This document shows, in pieces, positions 11,598 to 23,589 of a stretch of DNA of 64,000 bases (position 1 is its first letter; each line of letters opens with the position of its first letter). The stretch covers positions 558,001 through 622,000 of the forward strand of contig NW_020167526.1 in the NCBI RefSeq assembly GCF_001641265.1. Direction: 5' to 3'. The position numbers were made by a program, and so were the translations under genes. The stretch is from Pseudogymnoascus destructans. Its lineage: Eukaryota > Ascomycota > Leotiomycetes > Thelebolales > Thelebolaceae. The notes below the pieces were generated by a model. That model saw only the letters and a list, made by a program, of their open reading frames with translations, made no database searches and was not told the origin of the DNA.

Positions 11598-14500
11598 ATG
11601 GCTCCTGGGAACGACCATCCTCCGACGAACCGACCAACATTTCAGACCCGAACTGCGGTAGATGTTGCTGGCGAGCTGAATAGCCGGTTCTCCGTTTTTG
11701 TGGACGACTCTACTCCCTCTCAGGAAACCCAGTTTGGCGGCGATAAACCTTCTGGTAGCAATGAAGCTCTGAGCTCTGGTACTTCGAAAGGCGGCAGTAT
11801 CTTGTCGTCGCCATTTAACTTTACGAAGCGAGTTTTGAATATCCATACTGGCTCCAGCTCGACCGAGACCACGCCCTTACTCCGAAAGCGAACAACGACC
11901 AACGGGCAGAAATCACAAACATCACCGACACGGGCAGGTCCACACGCAGACCAAAGAAATCCTGATGGCGATGATAAGCGGACAAAGCCTGGGCTGGGCC
12001 CAAGGCCAGTTGGAGGTTCTGACAAGCTTGGGACGTTCTCAGGAGTGTTTGTACCGACATGTCTGAATGTGCTGAGCATTCTTATGTTTTTGCGTTTTGG
12101 GTTTATATTAGGTCAAGCAGGAGTTCTTGGTATAATGGGTAAGGCTATGCTATCTCGATATACCTTTGTGTCCAATCTGACCACCATATCATAGGAATGC
12201 TCGTTGCCGCTTACTCCATCGATCTCATAACGATATTCTCTCTTTCAGCGATTGCATCGAACGGCACAGTTCGTGGAGGCGGCGCCTATTATCTCATATC
12301 AAGATCACTAGGCCCGGAGTTTGGAGGTGCAATAGGACTCGTCTTTTACATGGGCCAAGTCTTCAATACTGGTCTTAACGCAGTTGCCTTGGTTGATGCC
12401 ATTCAAAATAATATTGGTGCAGCCACCGGAGACTGGGCTCGAATCTTACCGGAATCCCAAGGCTATAACTATCTGTGGGCCACTGTCGTGCTTCTTGTAT
12501 GCACGGGCACCTGCCTTGCAGGAAGCGGCGTTTTTGCTCGTGCCAGCAATGGTTTACTTATCATTTTGCTCATTTCCACCATGAGCATTCCATTTTCTGC
12601 GTTGGTTATGGCACCATTCGAGAGCCGCCAACTTGGCATTCAGTTTACTGGGGTGAGCTTGGATACTTTCAAAGGCAACCTTTTCCCTCGTTTTACCAAA
12701 GGCGCTGCTGGCAGCCAGTCGAAAGGACGAGAAAGTTTCCAGGGGCTTTTTGGCATTCTATTCCCAGCAACTTCAGGAATATTTGCTGGCGCAAGCATGA
12801 GCGGAGATCTTAAACATCCTAGCAAAGCTATTCCGAAAGGCACTTTGTGGGCCCTGGCTCTAACATTTGTTTTGTATACACTTGTTATACTTTCATTGGC
12901 CTGCACGGTGACCAGAGCCTCATTCGTTGCGGACATAAATATTATTCAAGATACGAACGTTTCTGCTGCTCTAGTTTTGGCAGGAGAGTTTGCAACCACA
13001 TTCTTTTCAACATTGATGGGTGTTATCGGATGTGCTAAGCTTATGCAAGCCCTCGCTCGAGACGAGCTATATCCTGGGCTAAGCATTTTTGGACAAGGAA
13101 CTAAGAAAGCCGACGAGCCCGTATATGCGATTTGCTTCACTTATCTCGCAGCACAGATTGTCATGCTGTTTGATATCAATCAGATTGCGTCATTGATCAC
13201 CATGGCATACCTGGTATGTTGTCTCTCCGACTTTACTTTCCCTACTATTCCCTGGGTGCTGTTTATACTTCTCGTCCGTTGCGAGAGTATATTTGATGCT
13301 TCTACATATTGGATAAAAGTGATAATCATACTGACCTTTGCAGATGACATTCCTGGTCATGAACCTAGCCACGTTCCTCCTCAAAATAGGATCTGCTCCA
13401 AACTTTCGGCCATCCTTCCACTTTTTTAGTTGGCAAACTGCCTTTCTCGGTGCCGTTTTCTCTGGGACTGCAATGATATTTGTCGACGGGGTTTACGCCA
13501 GCGTTTGCGTGGCAATTTTGATAGTATTGTTCCTCCTGGTACACTACACTTCTCGACCGAGAAGCTGGGGCGATGTTTCCCAGAGTCTGATTTACCATCA
13601 AGTTCGAAAGTACCTTCTCCGGTTGAAGCCAGAGCACGTCAAGTTTTGGAGACCACAAATATTGCTGTTTGTGAATGACCCGCGACGACAATACAAACTC
13701 ATACAGTTCTGCAACTCTATGAAGAAGGGTTCTCTATATATACTGGGTTAGCCATTAACCAAACTTTTATGAGACAAGGCTGACTGTGTATCAAGGCCAT
13801 GTAGTTGTAAGCGACGATTTTGGGCGTACGGTACCAGAGGCCAGACGCCAACAAGTCGCATGGTCCAAATATATCGAATTTTCAAACGTGAAGGCTTTTG
13901 TCAATATAGCAATTTCTCCAACCTTGGAATGGGGAGTGAGGAATTTGTCCTTGAGCGCCGGGCTTGGAGGAATGAGACCAAATATCGCGGTTATTGGATT
14001 CTATAATATGGATGACTTGAATAAATCCAAGTCTACAACACTTTCATCGCCGACGGATGCTGCTGGTACACAAACACCCTCAGATGGATATGACCAGGAG
14101 GCTCCAAAAGACGGCCCATCAGACGACACTAGTGGCTTGAAACTGGCGGCGCAGCTGCCGACAGACTCATGCCAAACGGAGAGCACCACCAGTATCATGA
14201 GCTATGTTACTGTTCTCGAAGACTTGTTGCTGCGCCTACAGATCAATGTTGCCGTCGCCAGGGGATTTAACGGCCTCGAGATTCCAAACCCCAAGGGCCA
14301 TAACAAGAAAAAATATATTGATCTCTGGCCTATCCAGATGTCCGCTGAAATTGCTGCTGATGGGCCGATGATGGCCAACTTGCTGACAACAAACTTTGAT
14401 ACTTGTAGGTCCTATCCAATACTGTCAATATATAGCGATAGTTCACTGACCTGGATACAGATACCCTTATCCTACAACTAGGATGCATTCTTAACACAGT

Positions 14501-15986
14501 CCCAAGTTGGAAAAAGTCATATAAACTACGAGTAGCTGTCTTCGTGGAGTACGAGACTGATGTGGAGGAAGAGCGGATACGTGTGAAGAGTTTGCTGGAA
14601 AATCTTAGGATTCAGGCCGAGGTTAAGGTCTTTTGGCTGGCTTCAGGGTCCCTCCCGACATACGAAATTATTGTCAATGGTAACAGCTCAGGCCCAGAGG
14701 CTGAGGCCGAAGTTGAAGAGTGTCTCAAGGACCAAGAGTGGTGGGAAGAAATGCAAAAAATCAGAGGTAAGAGAGGGCAACCATTGGCAAGCGGTCTTGG
14801 TCTTAATGTGGAGAACCTGCTCGGATCGTCTGCTTGGCCAGACGCATCGTTTCAGCAGGGACCAAGGCATGAAAAGGTTGAACGATTCCTGGGCCTAAGG
14901 AATCTTCTGCACAAATCGAAGAGAAGACGCACTATGAGCGGTTTCAGCAAGTTGGGTGTCAACCTGGGCATGCGTGCTCAGAGGCTACCTGCTCAGCTTA
15001 CGCACCGAGCCAGCTCAGAGCGAGATTATAGCGACTCGGAAAGTAGCAGCGATGATTCTGATGAAGATAACGACGACGATCAAAGTATTGCTTCGGAGGC
15101 CGATGCTGACGACCGTAAATTGGATAGCGATGGTGATCTTCGGAGCTCGACAAAGCTTGTGAGGCGTAAAAGCCACGGAGATGCCATGCAGGGGCCGCGT
15201 TCAGCGAGGAACCTGGTGGCACCAAAAGAATTAACCTTGAAGAACAAGTCTAAATCGAATACTGCGTCTAATACAACGACACCAGCAAGGTCTCTGAAGG
15301 ATTTTGATACTTCAGGCGGGGCTCCGTCTCTCAAGGAGTCACAGGATGCAAACACAGCTCCTACCACATCATCAAACATGGAACCCCCTCCCCGGAAGCT
15401 TGAAGAACGGTTCTCGGCACTTCGTCAATCTCCTAGCAAATCACAGCTTTCGCCAACAAAACCATCGCATGCTAGCGGTGCCAGAGAACGACCAATTTTA
15501 TCTCGCCATGCTTCGAGCCAGAAATTCAGTTCTAAGCCAGTGCCAGTCTCACAAGTGGCCTCGCAGGATGGCGCGGGACCTTCAATCATGTTTATTGATA
15601 CCCCTTCCCCATCAACCAAGCACAGTCGTCTCCAATCAGCATACTGCTCCTCCCAAGACAACAACGACAACGGTGGCACATCATCTAACAACCCTTCGTC
15701 GTCGCCACCTAAATCTCTCGGGTCAACATATTCTACACAATCTCTCCCCTTGTCTTTCAACGACCTTCCATGCCGGGCACAGCACCTGATCCTCAATGAA
15801 CTTATGAGGCAGAATAGCAAGGATACTGCGGTGATGTTCACGACGCTACCAAGCCCATCGCCAGGGACACATCAAGATGAGGAAGCTTGCATAGCATACA
15901 TTAGCGATTTGCAGGTTCTGGGACGGGGTTGTCCGCCATGCTTGATGGTGCACAGTAACAGCATGACTGTTACGATGAGCCTATGA
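11598..15986 (+). CDS. SLC12 cation-chloride cotransporter (VHC1-like)
   Basis: Electroneutral K-Cl type cotransporter; the yeast homologue Vhc1 acts in the vacuolar membrane. Five exons: 11598-12138, 12195-13213, 13344-13746, 13796-14404, 14461-15986, all with GT-AG introns, giving about 1365 aa. After a disordered N-terminus the membrane domain begins at GTFSGVFVPTCLNVLSILMF, the hallmark KCC/NKCC first-helix motif, and includes GGGAYYLISRSLGPEFGGAIG and FGILFPATSGIFAGASMSGDL. The exon 3-4 join restores LYILGHVVVSD, conserved in KCC C-terminal domains. The last exon contains the SLC12 C-domain, a Ser/Asp-rich linker (about 1000-1070) and a fungal tail ending in a region resembling 'LPCRAQHLILNELM'. 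Complete and unbroken. Confidence 0.9.
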
Positions 15987-16350
15987 GTTTATAGAATGAT
16001 TTTCGGGATTGGTTATAAGCGTCGCACAATGTTTCTGTGTTGTTTGGATTGATAGCGAAATAAATACCAAGAATATATTGACAAGAAATTTTATTATATA
16101 TGTAGAAGGTCAGGTAGAGCCCATTCTCCTCAAGGTTGTCTGATTGAATTATGGTTATTTTACGTATTTAGAACTAGTTCAGAGACAAGGACAAAGGGAA
16201 TTTATATTAAAAAGAGTTCTATACAAACCAAGCTATTACTCCGCAATTTTATTAAACCTGCGCCCCCAGAAAATAATAACCGTTCTAACCCTTCTATATA
16301 TTGTAACAAACAATTTAAAAATTCGACCTCGACGATGTGCTATTACACCA
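15987..16350. other. Convergent 3' intergenic
   Basis: AT-rich spacer between the convergent SLC12 and MFS genes. The only frame of note is on the plus strand and overlaps the MFS 3' end; it has no recognisable domain. 3' UTRs are expected here. Confidence 0.4.
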
Positions 16351-18240
16351 TTATGCGACGGCAAACCTACTTCTCTTTCTCAAGTTCCCGCCGAAATAGT
16401 AGAGAGCGTAAAAGCCGACAGAGCAGAGTAATGCCAGACCAGCTAAGAAGCTGACACCTCCTCCAACGCCAAGGTTAACGAACAGTGGCGGTCCGAACAA
16501 AATTGCTGCTCCGGTGAGGGTGCTACGCGCTGCGTCGTTTGCGGCAAATAATGAAGCCGCGTACTTTGGGTATATGTTGGGAATGAAGGTGAAAAGAATG
16601 TTCAGAACGATATAGGATCCCGATTGGCAAACGGCTACTATGAGGGGACCGATCCAGTGTACAGAGGAGAGTGCTGTATTGGAAAACCATGTTAGTTGAT
16701 ATCGCTAAGTATGAGGAGTTTGTACTCACCAAAGATGAAGAGCCCAATCGGCACAAGGAAGTTACCAATAAGACCTGGTTTCAACCATACTTCAGGCTCT
16801 GGGGTACCGCTCTTAAGCAGTCCTGGTTCAACATAATAGGCATAGTGTGCGAGACAAACCGGAATAGTGAGTTCGACTCCAATCGGGATAAAGAGAAATG
16901 CGAGCCCAGACTCGCCAGAGCTAAAATTGTACAACGCTGGGAAGACCAATGGGAAGGCCTCGAAAAAGGTGTAAAAGATGGCGTAGCATAAGCTTGCATA
17001 TAGCGTCGTAAGTAAGACCGCAGGTTCGAGAATGTTCATTTCCCATGGCTTGACCAAGGCCTCGAATGCCATCTCCTTGGCGGACATGTGCTGCTGGGTA
17101 ATCTCTGACTGGGACCTGATACTTGCGTTGCCAGTGACTTTGCGAAGTCGAGCCGCATGTCGAAGTAGGATGTTGTCGCTCGAGGTTTCGGGGAGACAGA
17201 AGAGCAGTAGGAGGAACACAGGAGCTGAAAGCCAGTAGTTCTCCCACAGACTCCAACGCCAGCCTTTCACGGGGACGAAGAAACCAGCAACGATTGGGCC
17301 CGTTGCGGGGGCCATGGTTCCTGAAGCTACCCAAAAGGCTAAACAGTAGGGGAGCTTGAGGAAAGTGAACATGTCTGAGAAGCCGGCGGCACCAGTTGCC
17401 AAAAATGGGGAGCCTATTATCTTATTAGACGTGCTTCAATGTAGAATATCGCAGTATATGTAAATAACTCACCAAACCACCCAAGGAGGAAACGTAGAAC
17501 TAGTAGTCCTCCGATGTTCTGGACCAAGGCTGTTGGTATCAATAAGATGACAAAAATGAAAAATGTGACGATATAAATAGAAGTTCTTCCAAGAATCGGA
17601 ATTCTACACAATGTTAGTTGCTGAAATTACGTTGTGATATCAAGGGCTTCACTTACTCGCTCAGTGGAGAGCATAGTAAGGCACCTAGCCCATCTATATA
17701 CCTCGTATTAGCTGGAGTTAGGTCTGTAGGAAGAATAGTACTGACAACTTATAACATAAAGGGCAAGTCCTAAAGATGCTACAATTTCGGAGACTCCAAA
17801 CTCTTTCATGACCCCCTCCATGCTAGGAGCATAAATCGCAGAACCAATATAGATAGTGAACGTGTACAGGTTAGGTGATTGTAAGTGGATGTATATTCGG
17901 CAGCATAAGATTGTCTTACCAAATCTCAAATGCTACAAAGACCTTCTTTCTCGTGCTCCAATTCCGAGGATTTGCTTGGTCGCCTTTATCCATCCGTTAG
18001 CAATACACCTGAGAACAAAAATTAATCCCAGTCACTAACCTTCCGAGTACCAATCCACCAAGAAAAATTCATTCTTGGGAGTCGCAGGTCAGTAGCCGAA
18101 TCGCTCTTCGGCTCTGGTTTCTCAAGGTCGGGGATATCCGCAGCATCAATTGATTTCTTTTCTTTCTCTAATGTAACTTTCTCTAAACTTTGTGCTGTCG
18201 GATATTGGAATTGGAAACCTGGGAGCTCCTCTGCCCCTGG
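16351..18240 (-). CDS. MFS transporter, DHA1 (drug/polyamine) type
   Basis: A 12-helix major facilitator of the multidrug/polyamine (Tpo1/Flr1-like) group at the plasma membrane. Exons are recognisable in order: N-terminus around 18180-18030 (EKEKKSIDAADIPDLEKPEP, ending SWWIGTRK), 17990-17925 (NPRNWSTRKKVFVAFEIW), 17875-17750 (FTIYIGSAIYAPSMEGVMKEFG), 17705-17660 (GLGALLCSPLSE), 17607-17475 (IPILGRTSIYIVTFF, giving with the previous exon the MFS motif-A-like 'PLSE..GR'), 17415-16730 (..GFFVPVKGWRWSLWENYW.. motif C region 'ASGTMAPATGPIVAGF'), and a last exon of GLALLCSVGFYALYYFGG ending at TAA 16353-16351. The N-terminal junction near 18025 does not splice cleanly and no start codon was found, so the 5' end is uncertain and may be damaged. 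Confidence 0.75.
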
Positions 18241-18416
18241 TCATCTTTGGCGATACGTTGTGGCTGCATGTCACCAGCATCACTCCGAACCCCAACCGCA
18301 ACCGGACCTTCGGAGGAGGGTTAGCGTTCAGTCTTCGTATGCGACATCTCTACAGCAGCGCAATATTGGATGCCAAGGGTATTATCGAGACCTTCGTGAA
18401 TAGAGGTTGTTACTAT
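18241..18416. other. Short intergenic
   Basis: Gap between the MFS and amidohydrolase genes, both on the minus strand. Probably the MFS promoter or 5' exon region; nothing else seen. Confidence 0.35.
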
Positions 18417-19946
18417 CTATTCTTGAGGCCATCTCCCTTTTACCTTCTCAGTTAAACCTGCCCTTTCTACTACTTCTCGACTTCTCGTAACAGCCTCTTC
18501 TATAATCTCCTCCTCATTCATCGTGAGCAGCTCTCCGCCCTTCACGACCATCTTGCCGTCCACAACCACAACATCAACATCTCTCCCTGTCGCCGTATAC
18601 ACCACAGCGCTAACGGCATTAAACCAGGGCTGAGAATGAATCCCTCGGACGTCAATAGCTACAAAATCAGCCTTCTTACCAATTTCCAAACTGCCAATGC
18701 GATCTTGCAACCCCAACGCCTTAGCGCCATTGATCGTGGCCATTTCTAGGACCGATTCCGCCGGAACGGCTCTGGGGTCATATGAAATGCTTTTATGGAT
18801 GATAGCTGCGAGTTTCATCTCTTGTATCAAGTCGCAGGAATTGTTGCATGGTGCACCATCCGTGCCCAGACCGATATTTACACCAGCCTTCTGCAGGTCC
18901 GGAACACGACAGATACCAGACGCGAGCTTCGCATTTGATGTCGGACAGTGTGCAACGTGAGTGCCAGATTCGGAGAGCAGCCTGATATCGGAATCGTCGA
19001 GATGGACCATGTGGACCAGCACCGTTGAAGGAGAGAGAAGTCCCACGGAATCACAATACGACATAGGCGTGTGGGAGACGGAGGCGAAGAAGTCGCGGTC
19101 GGCACGGACTTCGGCACAGTGCATTGTGATAGGGATACCTTTTTTGCGTGATATTTCTGTCATTTCTTGGTAAAGATTATCGGATACTCTAGTTCTTGTT
19201 ATTCATGGCACCTTGGTAGGGGGTGTCGACTGTTGAATTGGGATTTCTACATACCCTCCAGGAGTCCTCGCTCCGAACCACACCCGAATTCGGTCATCCG
19301 CCTTACCATTCCATTTCTCCCACATCTTCACCGTTCCTAGTAATGACATTTCTCTGTCTTCAACTAGACCGGGGTGCATCGCCCAGGCATCGTCTTGGGC
19401 GTATTTGGCAATATCCATGACGATTTTGCCAAGACAGCCGCGGATACCACTTTCCTGGACAGCACGGCAGAGTCCATCAAAGCCATACCTATCGGCGAAC
19501 TAATTCCAAACATTTAGTACTTCAGCTCTGAGGGGGTTTGTATTGGTTACAAAAATATGAGAAAATGTGCCTACCATACTCTCTAAGAAACATGTGGTTC
19601 CTGTCTTCAACATCTCACCAATGCTAAGCCGTGCTGCCGCATAGCCATCAGCTTCTGTGAAGTTGCCCTGCAACACCCAGATCCTTTCACAGAGCCATGA
19701 AACCAATTCTAAATCATCAGCTGCGCCTCGTAGTAAGGTTTGGGCTGTGTGCACGTGTGTTGAAATTAATCCGGGGATGATAATTCGGCCAGTGAGATCG
19801 TATTCTTCGTCGTCGGCGTAACGTCGTTTGAGCTCCTTCGTCTTGCCTAAATCGGCGATTGAATCACCCTGGACGCGGATGGCTCCATCAGTAATGATGC
19901 GCCGAGAGGGATCGACCGTGATTATTGTTGCGTGTGTGTATAGCAT
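18417..19946 (-). CDS. TRZ/ATZ-type amidohydrolase (aminopurine deaminase-like)
   Basis: Cytosolic metal-dependent hydrolase of the amidohydrolase superfamily, closest in layout to 5-methylthioadenosine/S-adenosylhomocysteine deaminases and chlorohydrolases. Exons 19946-19575, 19499-19255 and 19188-18417 with GT-AG introns give about 462 aa, the family length. Metal and catalytic motifs are present: HVHTAQTLLRG (HxH) near residue 63, ITMHCAEVRADRD (HxxE), the next conserved His in VHMVHL/AHCPTSNAKLASG, and GLGTDGAPCNNSCD (Asp). The C-terminal GSLEIGKKADFVAIDV and VVVDGKMVVKGG strands complete the composite beta-domain. The substrate cannot be assigned from sequence; the purine permease next door is suggestive only. 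Confidence 0.87.
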
Positions 19947-20857
19947 TCTGCTGAAAAGTGATTTACTGAATGCTTTTGAGACCTAGAATCCGGGATTAAG
20001 ATGGTGGCCATAGCTTAGATGTTATCTACATCAGTTGCAATTGTGGAGAGGCGGAGGCCGCCGACATACGGGACTAAGATCAGAACGACAGGGGCAATAA
20101 TCCACCATGATAAGGTCGACGAGCTAAATTACCAACGCTAGAATTACACACTCCAATTAGTACTCAATCCGAGTAGACCACAATTTAGGATTTATATACC
20201 CTACATCTACCCTGTAAAGATTTATCTACCCCACCGCCTTCCGTAACCCCTGCAATTCCCGTGACCTCGCCAGGGACAGCTTTCCTCCGCACAAACCCAG
20301 GAAGCTCGGCCAGCGTCTCGACGCTCAGTCCGGAAGACGAACTTCTCCTTTACGGCCCAGTCGTCAAAGGCATGGGCGACGTTGTCCATTTCGTAGAACT
20401 TGGTGCCATGGTCAGGCACCGAGAGAACAATGAGGGCGGAAGCTGCGAATCAGCGTATCTTCATCACCGTCGTCAAGATTGCGGTTAGAGCGGCCGAATT
20501 GATGGTGGTGTGGTGATGATGGTGGTTGTCCGGAAATTATCACATTGGCAGAAAAGCTGAAAGGGGTTAGCGGTGGGCAGATACTGTACGTTAGTCAGAT
20601 TATATACTTTAAGCTAGGCGACTCTATTTTAGGTTAACTTGCTATATTCCTGCAATCCCATGTGAGTCCCCGAACTCCTTATCTATTACTATCTTCCCAC
20701 GAGGCAGTTATCATCGCCAAGATAGCCAAAACGTGGGGAAAGGAGATAGCAGCATCATGATCAGGATCGAGCATGCAGGACGCTGTAATTAAATATCTAG
20801 ACATTCCCTCCTTGTAGAAATTCACTATGGTATCGCAATCCGTTCTCTATTTACACC
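19947..20857. other. Divergent intergenic with transposase scrap
   Basis: Separates the amidohydrolase from the permease. It contains the MULE-like fragment at 20222-20419, GATA-like sites scattered on both strands and no intact gene. Promoters of both flanking genes should lie at its two ends. Confidence 0.4.
20222..20419 (-). pseudogene. MULE transposase N-terminal scrap
   Basis: A 65-codon frame reads MDNVAHAFDDWAVKEKFVFR, then an arginine-rich stretch, then VCAEESCPWRGHGN. An 'hxxWA...F.....R.....WVC....CPWR' layout is the FAR1/MuDR zinc-binding N-terminal domain of Mutator-like transposases. Only this domain remains, with no catalytic core nearby, so it is a remnant. A chance ORF cannot be excluded. 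Confidence 0.4.
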
Positions 20858-22885
20858 ATGGACAACTCAATCCGTTCCACCGATGGTCCCGATACCATCG
20901 GTCCCGATCCACACCCAAGAAAGACATTCCGCCATTACTTACAACGAGTCCGCAATTCTTTAACCACAAGGGAAGGCTTGATCGGCAACTATGACTATGC
21001 CTTTTTATTCCGCCCTAATCTTCCATTCATGGCGAAGACCGACACATCCGCTCCTTTCTTCGGCGTCAACGATCCCATGCCTACATTGCTCGCCCTGCTT
21101 CTTGGTCTCCAGCATGCCCTCGCCATGCTGGGAGGGATTGTTACACCACCTATTATCATAGCCAGTGCAATCTATCTCTCCGCCGAGCAGACCCAGTACC
21201 TAGTCTCAACCACGCTGATTGTATGCGGGCTGCTAAGTCTCATACAAATCACCCGGTTTCACATTTATAACACACCGTACGTTACTCAGTGTCTAGAAAT
21301 GGAGAACAGCGATGTCAGTTCTTCATGTAGTAGCAATAGCTAACAGGCTTAGATATTACATCGGCTCCGGCATCCTCTCCCTGGCAGGCGTTTCGTTCAC
21401 CATCATCACTGTGTCAAGTAGTGCCTTTGACCAAATGTACAAAAATGGATTCTGCCCCTCCGCAGAAGACGGCACTCCGTTGCCTTGTCCTGATGCCTAT
21501 GGTGCCTTAATAGGAACAAGCGCCTGCTGCGCGCTGATTTTAGTTCTGATTTCCTTCATGCCGGCCAAAATGATCCAGAAGGTCTTCCCGCCGATCGTAA
21601 CCGGTCCCACCGTCATGTTGATTGGAGTCTCACTTATCCAAAGCGGATTTAACGGATGGCTCGGCGGTGCCGGAATGTGTATGTCCAGGCCGGAATCGGG
21701 TCTATTTATGAATTGTCCTAATGTGAACGCACCGCATGCTCTTCCATGGGGAAGCGCCGAATTTGTTGGTCTGGGATTTTCGGTCTTTGTGACCATACTG
21801 ATCTGTGAGAGGCTAGGGTCCCCGATTATGAAGTCTTCTTCAGTTATCATAGGGTTGCTGGTTGGGTGCATTATTGCGGCGGCGTGTGGGTATTTTGACC
21901 GTTCCGGCATTGATGCTGTGAGTATATCAAACTGCTCTGCGAATGGATTCGGCAATACGAAGACACATGGGACTAATTGTACTCTTTAGGCTCCAACAGC
22001 GTCATTCATCTGGGTACACACCTTCAAACTTCAAGTCTATGGTCCCCTCGTCTTACCATTACTCGCTGTCTACATCATCACCGCCTGTGAAGCCGTGGGT
22101 GATATAACAGCTACATGCGACGTATCACAGCTAGAAGTTCAGGGGACGATATTTGACTCGAGAATCCAAGGCGGGCTTCTTGCAGACGGCTTCAATAGCG
22201 TCCTCGCGGCCCTCATGACGGTCACGCCGATGACAACTTTCGCACAGAACAATGGCGTTATTGCGTTAACACGATGCGCCAACCGAAAGGCAGGATATTT
22301 TTGCTGGTATGACCATTATATCGGTTTGTTTGATATCGGCTAACCGGGATTTGTAGCTTCTTCCTCCTTGTAGCTGGTATCTTCGCGAAATTCGCCGCAG
22401 CTATAGTAGCTATCCCCTCAGCTGTCCTGGGCGGCATGACAACCTTTCTTTTTGGCTCGGTCGCAGTCAGTGGTCTAGCGATTGTGTCGAGGGTCCCCAT
22501 GAACCGCCGCAATCGGTTTATTCTAACTGCTGCACTGGCATTAGGGTGAGTTCAGATTTCGTCGCCATAGTCTGTCCTCAAACTAACTGTCTTGTTTAGC
22601 TACGGCGCCACCCTCACCCCAACGTGGTTTTCATACGTTTTCGGTGCAACAGACAATAAAAGCTTGCGAGGATTTTTAGAGGCCATTGAACTGGTATTGG
22701 AAACTGGATTCGCTGTTACAGCCTTGTAAGTTTCACACACCTATTTTTCAGCTTTTTTTACCATTTAAGTTACTAATAATTCGCGGAAATATAGTATAGC
22801 TATGCTCTTAAGCTTAATCATGCCAGCGGAGGCGGAAGATGTTAGATATTCTGCCGCTGTCTCGTCGATAAATAAAGTAGAGTAA
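20858..22885 (+). CDS. Purine permease, NAT/NCS2 (UapA/UapC-like)
   Basis: H+ symporter for uric acid/xanthine (UapA) or broad purines (UapC) at the plasma membrane. Six exons: 20858-21276, 21353-21917, 21990-22316, 22357-22545, 22600-22735 and the last from about 22794 to TAA 22883-22885. The N-terminal text GNYDYAFLFRPNLPFM and FGVNDPMPTLLALLLGLQHALAM carry the conserved QH motif. The NAT signature QNNGVIALTRCANRKAG fits [Q/E/P]-N-x-G-x4-T-[R/K/G] exactly and includes the Gln and Arg of the UapA subgroup. Around 570 aa in total, as in Aspergillus. All introns are GT-AG and the frame is open, so it is likely functional. Nitrogen (GATA) and purine-pathway control is expected from the family but not shown here. 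Confidence 0.9.
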
Positions 22886-23468
22886 AGTTTATAACTTAAG
22901 TTAACTTAATAGTAATTAATTAACGTATTTCACATGTCGCTCACCTCATTTCTCACTAAAAATTAGGAAATTTACAACATAATATCTCAACAATAACACA
23001 ATAATAGATTTTAAAAATATATCGATAGGTTTTTGTTAGAGGTGATTGCGGAAAGTGGGAATTACACACGGATTTGTATGGTAATCCCCAACCACCGTAA
23101 TTGATTCCTTGCGGGTAACGGAGCAGAAGCTTCACAGTAGAACACGGTAAATACAGTATATAGATCAAAATTAATTACTACCTAATCTACGGGCCTACGT
23201 ACGCTATTTGTAGCCCCGGGGGAAACCCCCAAAACCCTGACGAGCTGAGCTTTCCGGACTTCAGCTGGGTTTGGATCAGTGGCTTCCAATAGTATGGCGC
23301 CACTGTCTCACCCGTAAACTAAACTGGGAGTTGGATGATCCCACGGGGATAACCCGTTATTTTGGGTGTAAAAACCCACTGTTTCCCAGCGGGAAAGTCC
23401 GTTTCCCTCAACAGTTTTCCTATCGAAGTCAAGTCACATGGTATCAGTCATGTGAAACATAGCGAGAT
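22886..23468. other. AT-rich spacer and repeat remnant
   Basis: 22886-23190 is AT-rich and empty. From about 23190 (gggcctacgtacgctatttg) to 23468 the sequence becomes GC-richer and resembles 49596-49760 in its first 30 bp and in scattered later blocks, so it is probably an old, diverged LTR. Its right part (ending catagcgagat) appears continuous with 29616 onward once the Copia element is removed. Confidence 0.45.
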
Positions 23469-23557
23469 TGTTGTAATATGTCACATGATCTCAGCACCAC
23501 TTCCCCGCAATTTCAGGCAGCAATAGATAGACAGAACAACACGCATATTACTCAACA
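23469..23557 (+). repeat. Copia 5' LTR (89 bp)
   Basis: Starts TGTTGTAATATGTCACATG and ends ACTCAACA. It matches the 3' LTR except for one A/G difference near the end. It is unusually short for a Copia LTR and contains no CGTACG motif. Confidence 0.93.
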
Positions 23558-23574
23558 GTTATGAGCCCGGAGCA
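23558..23574 (+). promoter_or_regulatory. Primer-binding site, initiator tRNA-Met half
   Basis: The bases directly after the LTR, gttatgagcccggagc, are complementary to the anticodon stem-loop of eukaryotic initiator tRNA-Met (which contains GGGCUCAUAAC). Priming by an internal half-tRNA rather than the tRNA 3' end is the Drosophila copia mode. The same text occurs at 30239, where it marks a second, older element. The ATG inside this site is therefore not a credible gag start. Confidence 0.75.
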
Positions 23575-23589
23575 ACTCCAAGACGCATT

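Noticed and set aside
7000..22900. Secondary-metabolite gene cluster
   Set aside because: Transporters and a hydrolase are present, but there is no PKS, NRPS, terpene synthase or pathway regulator.
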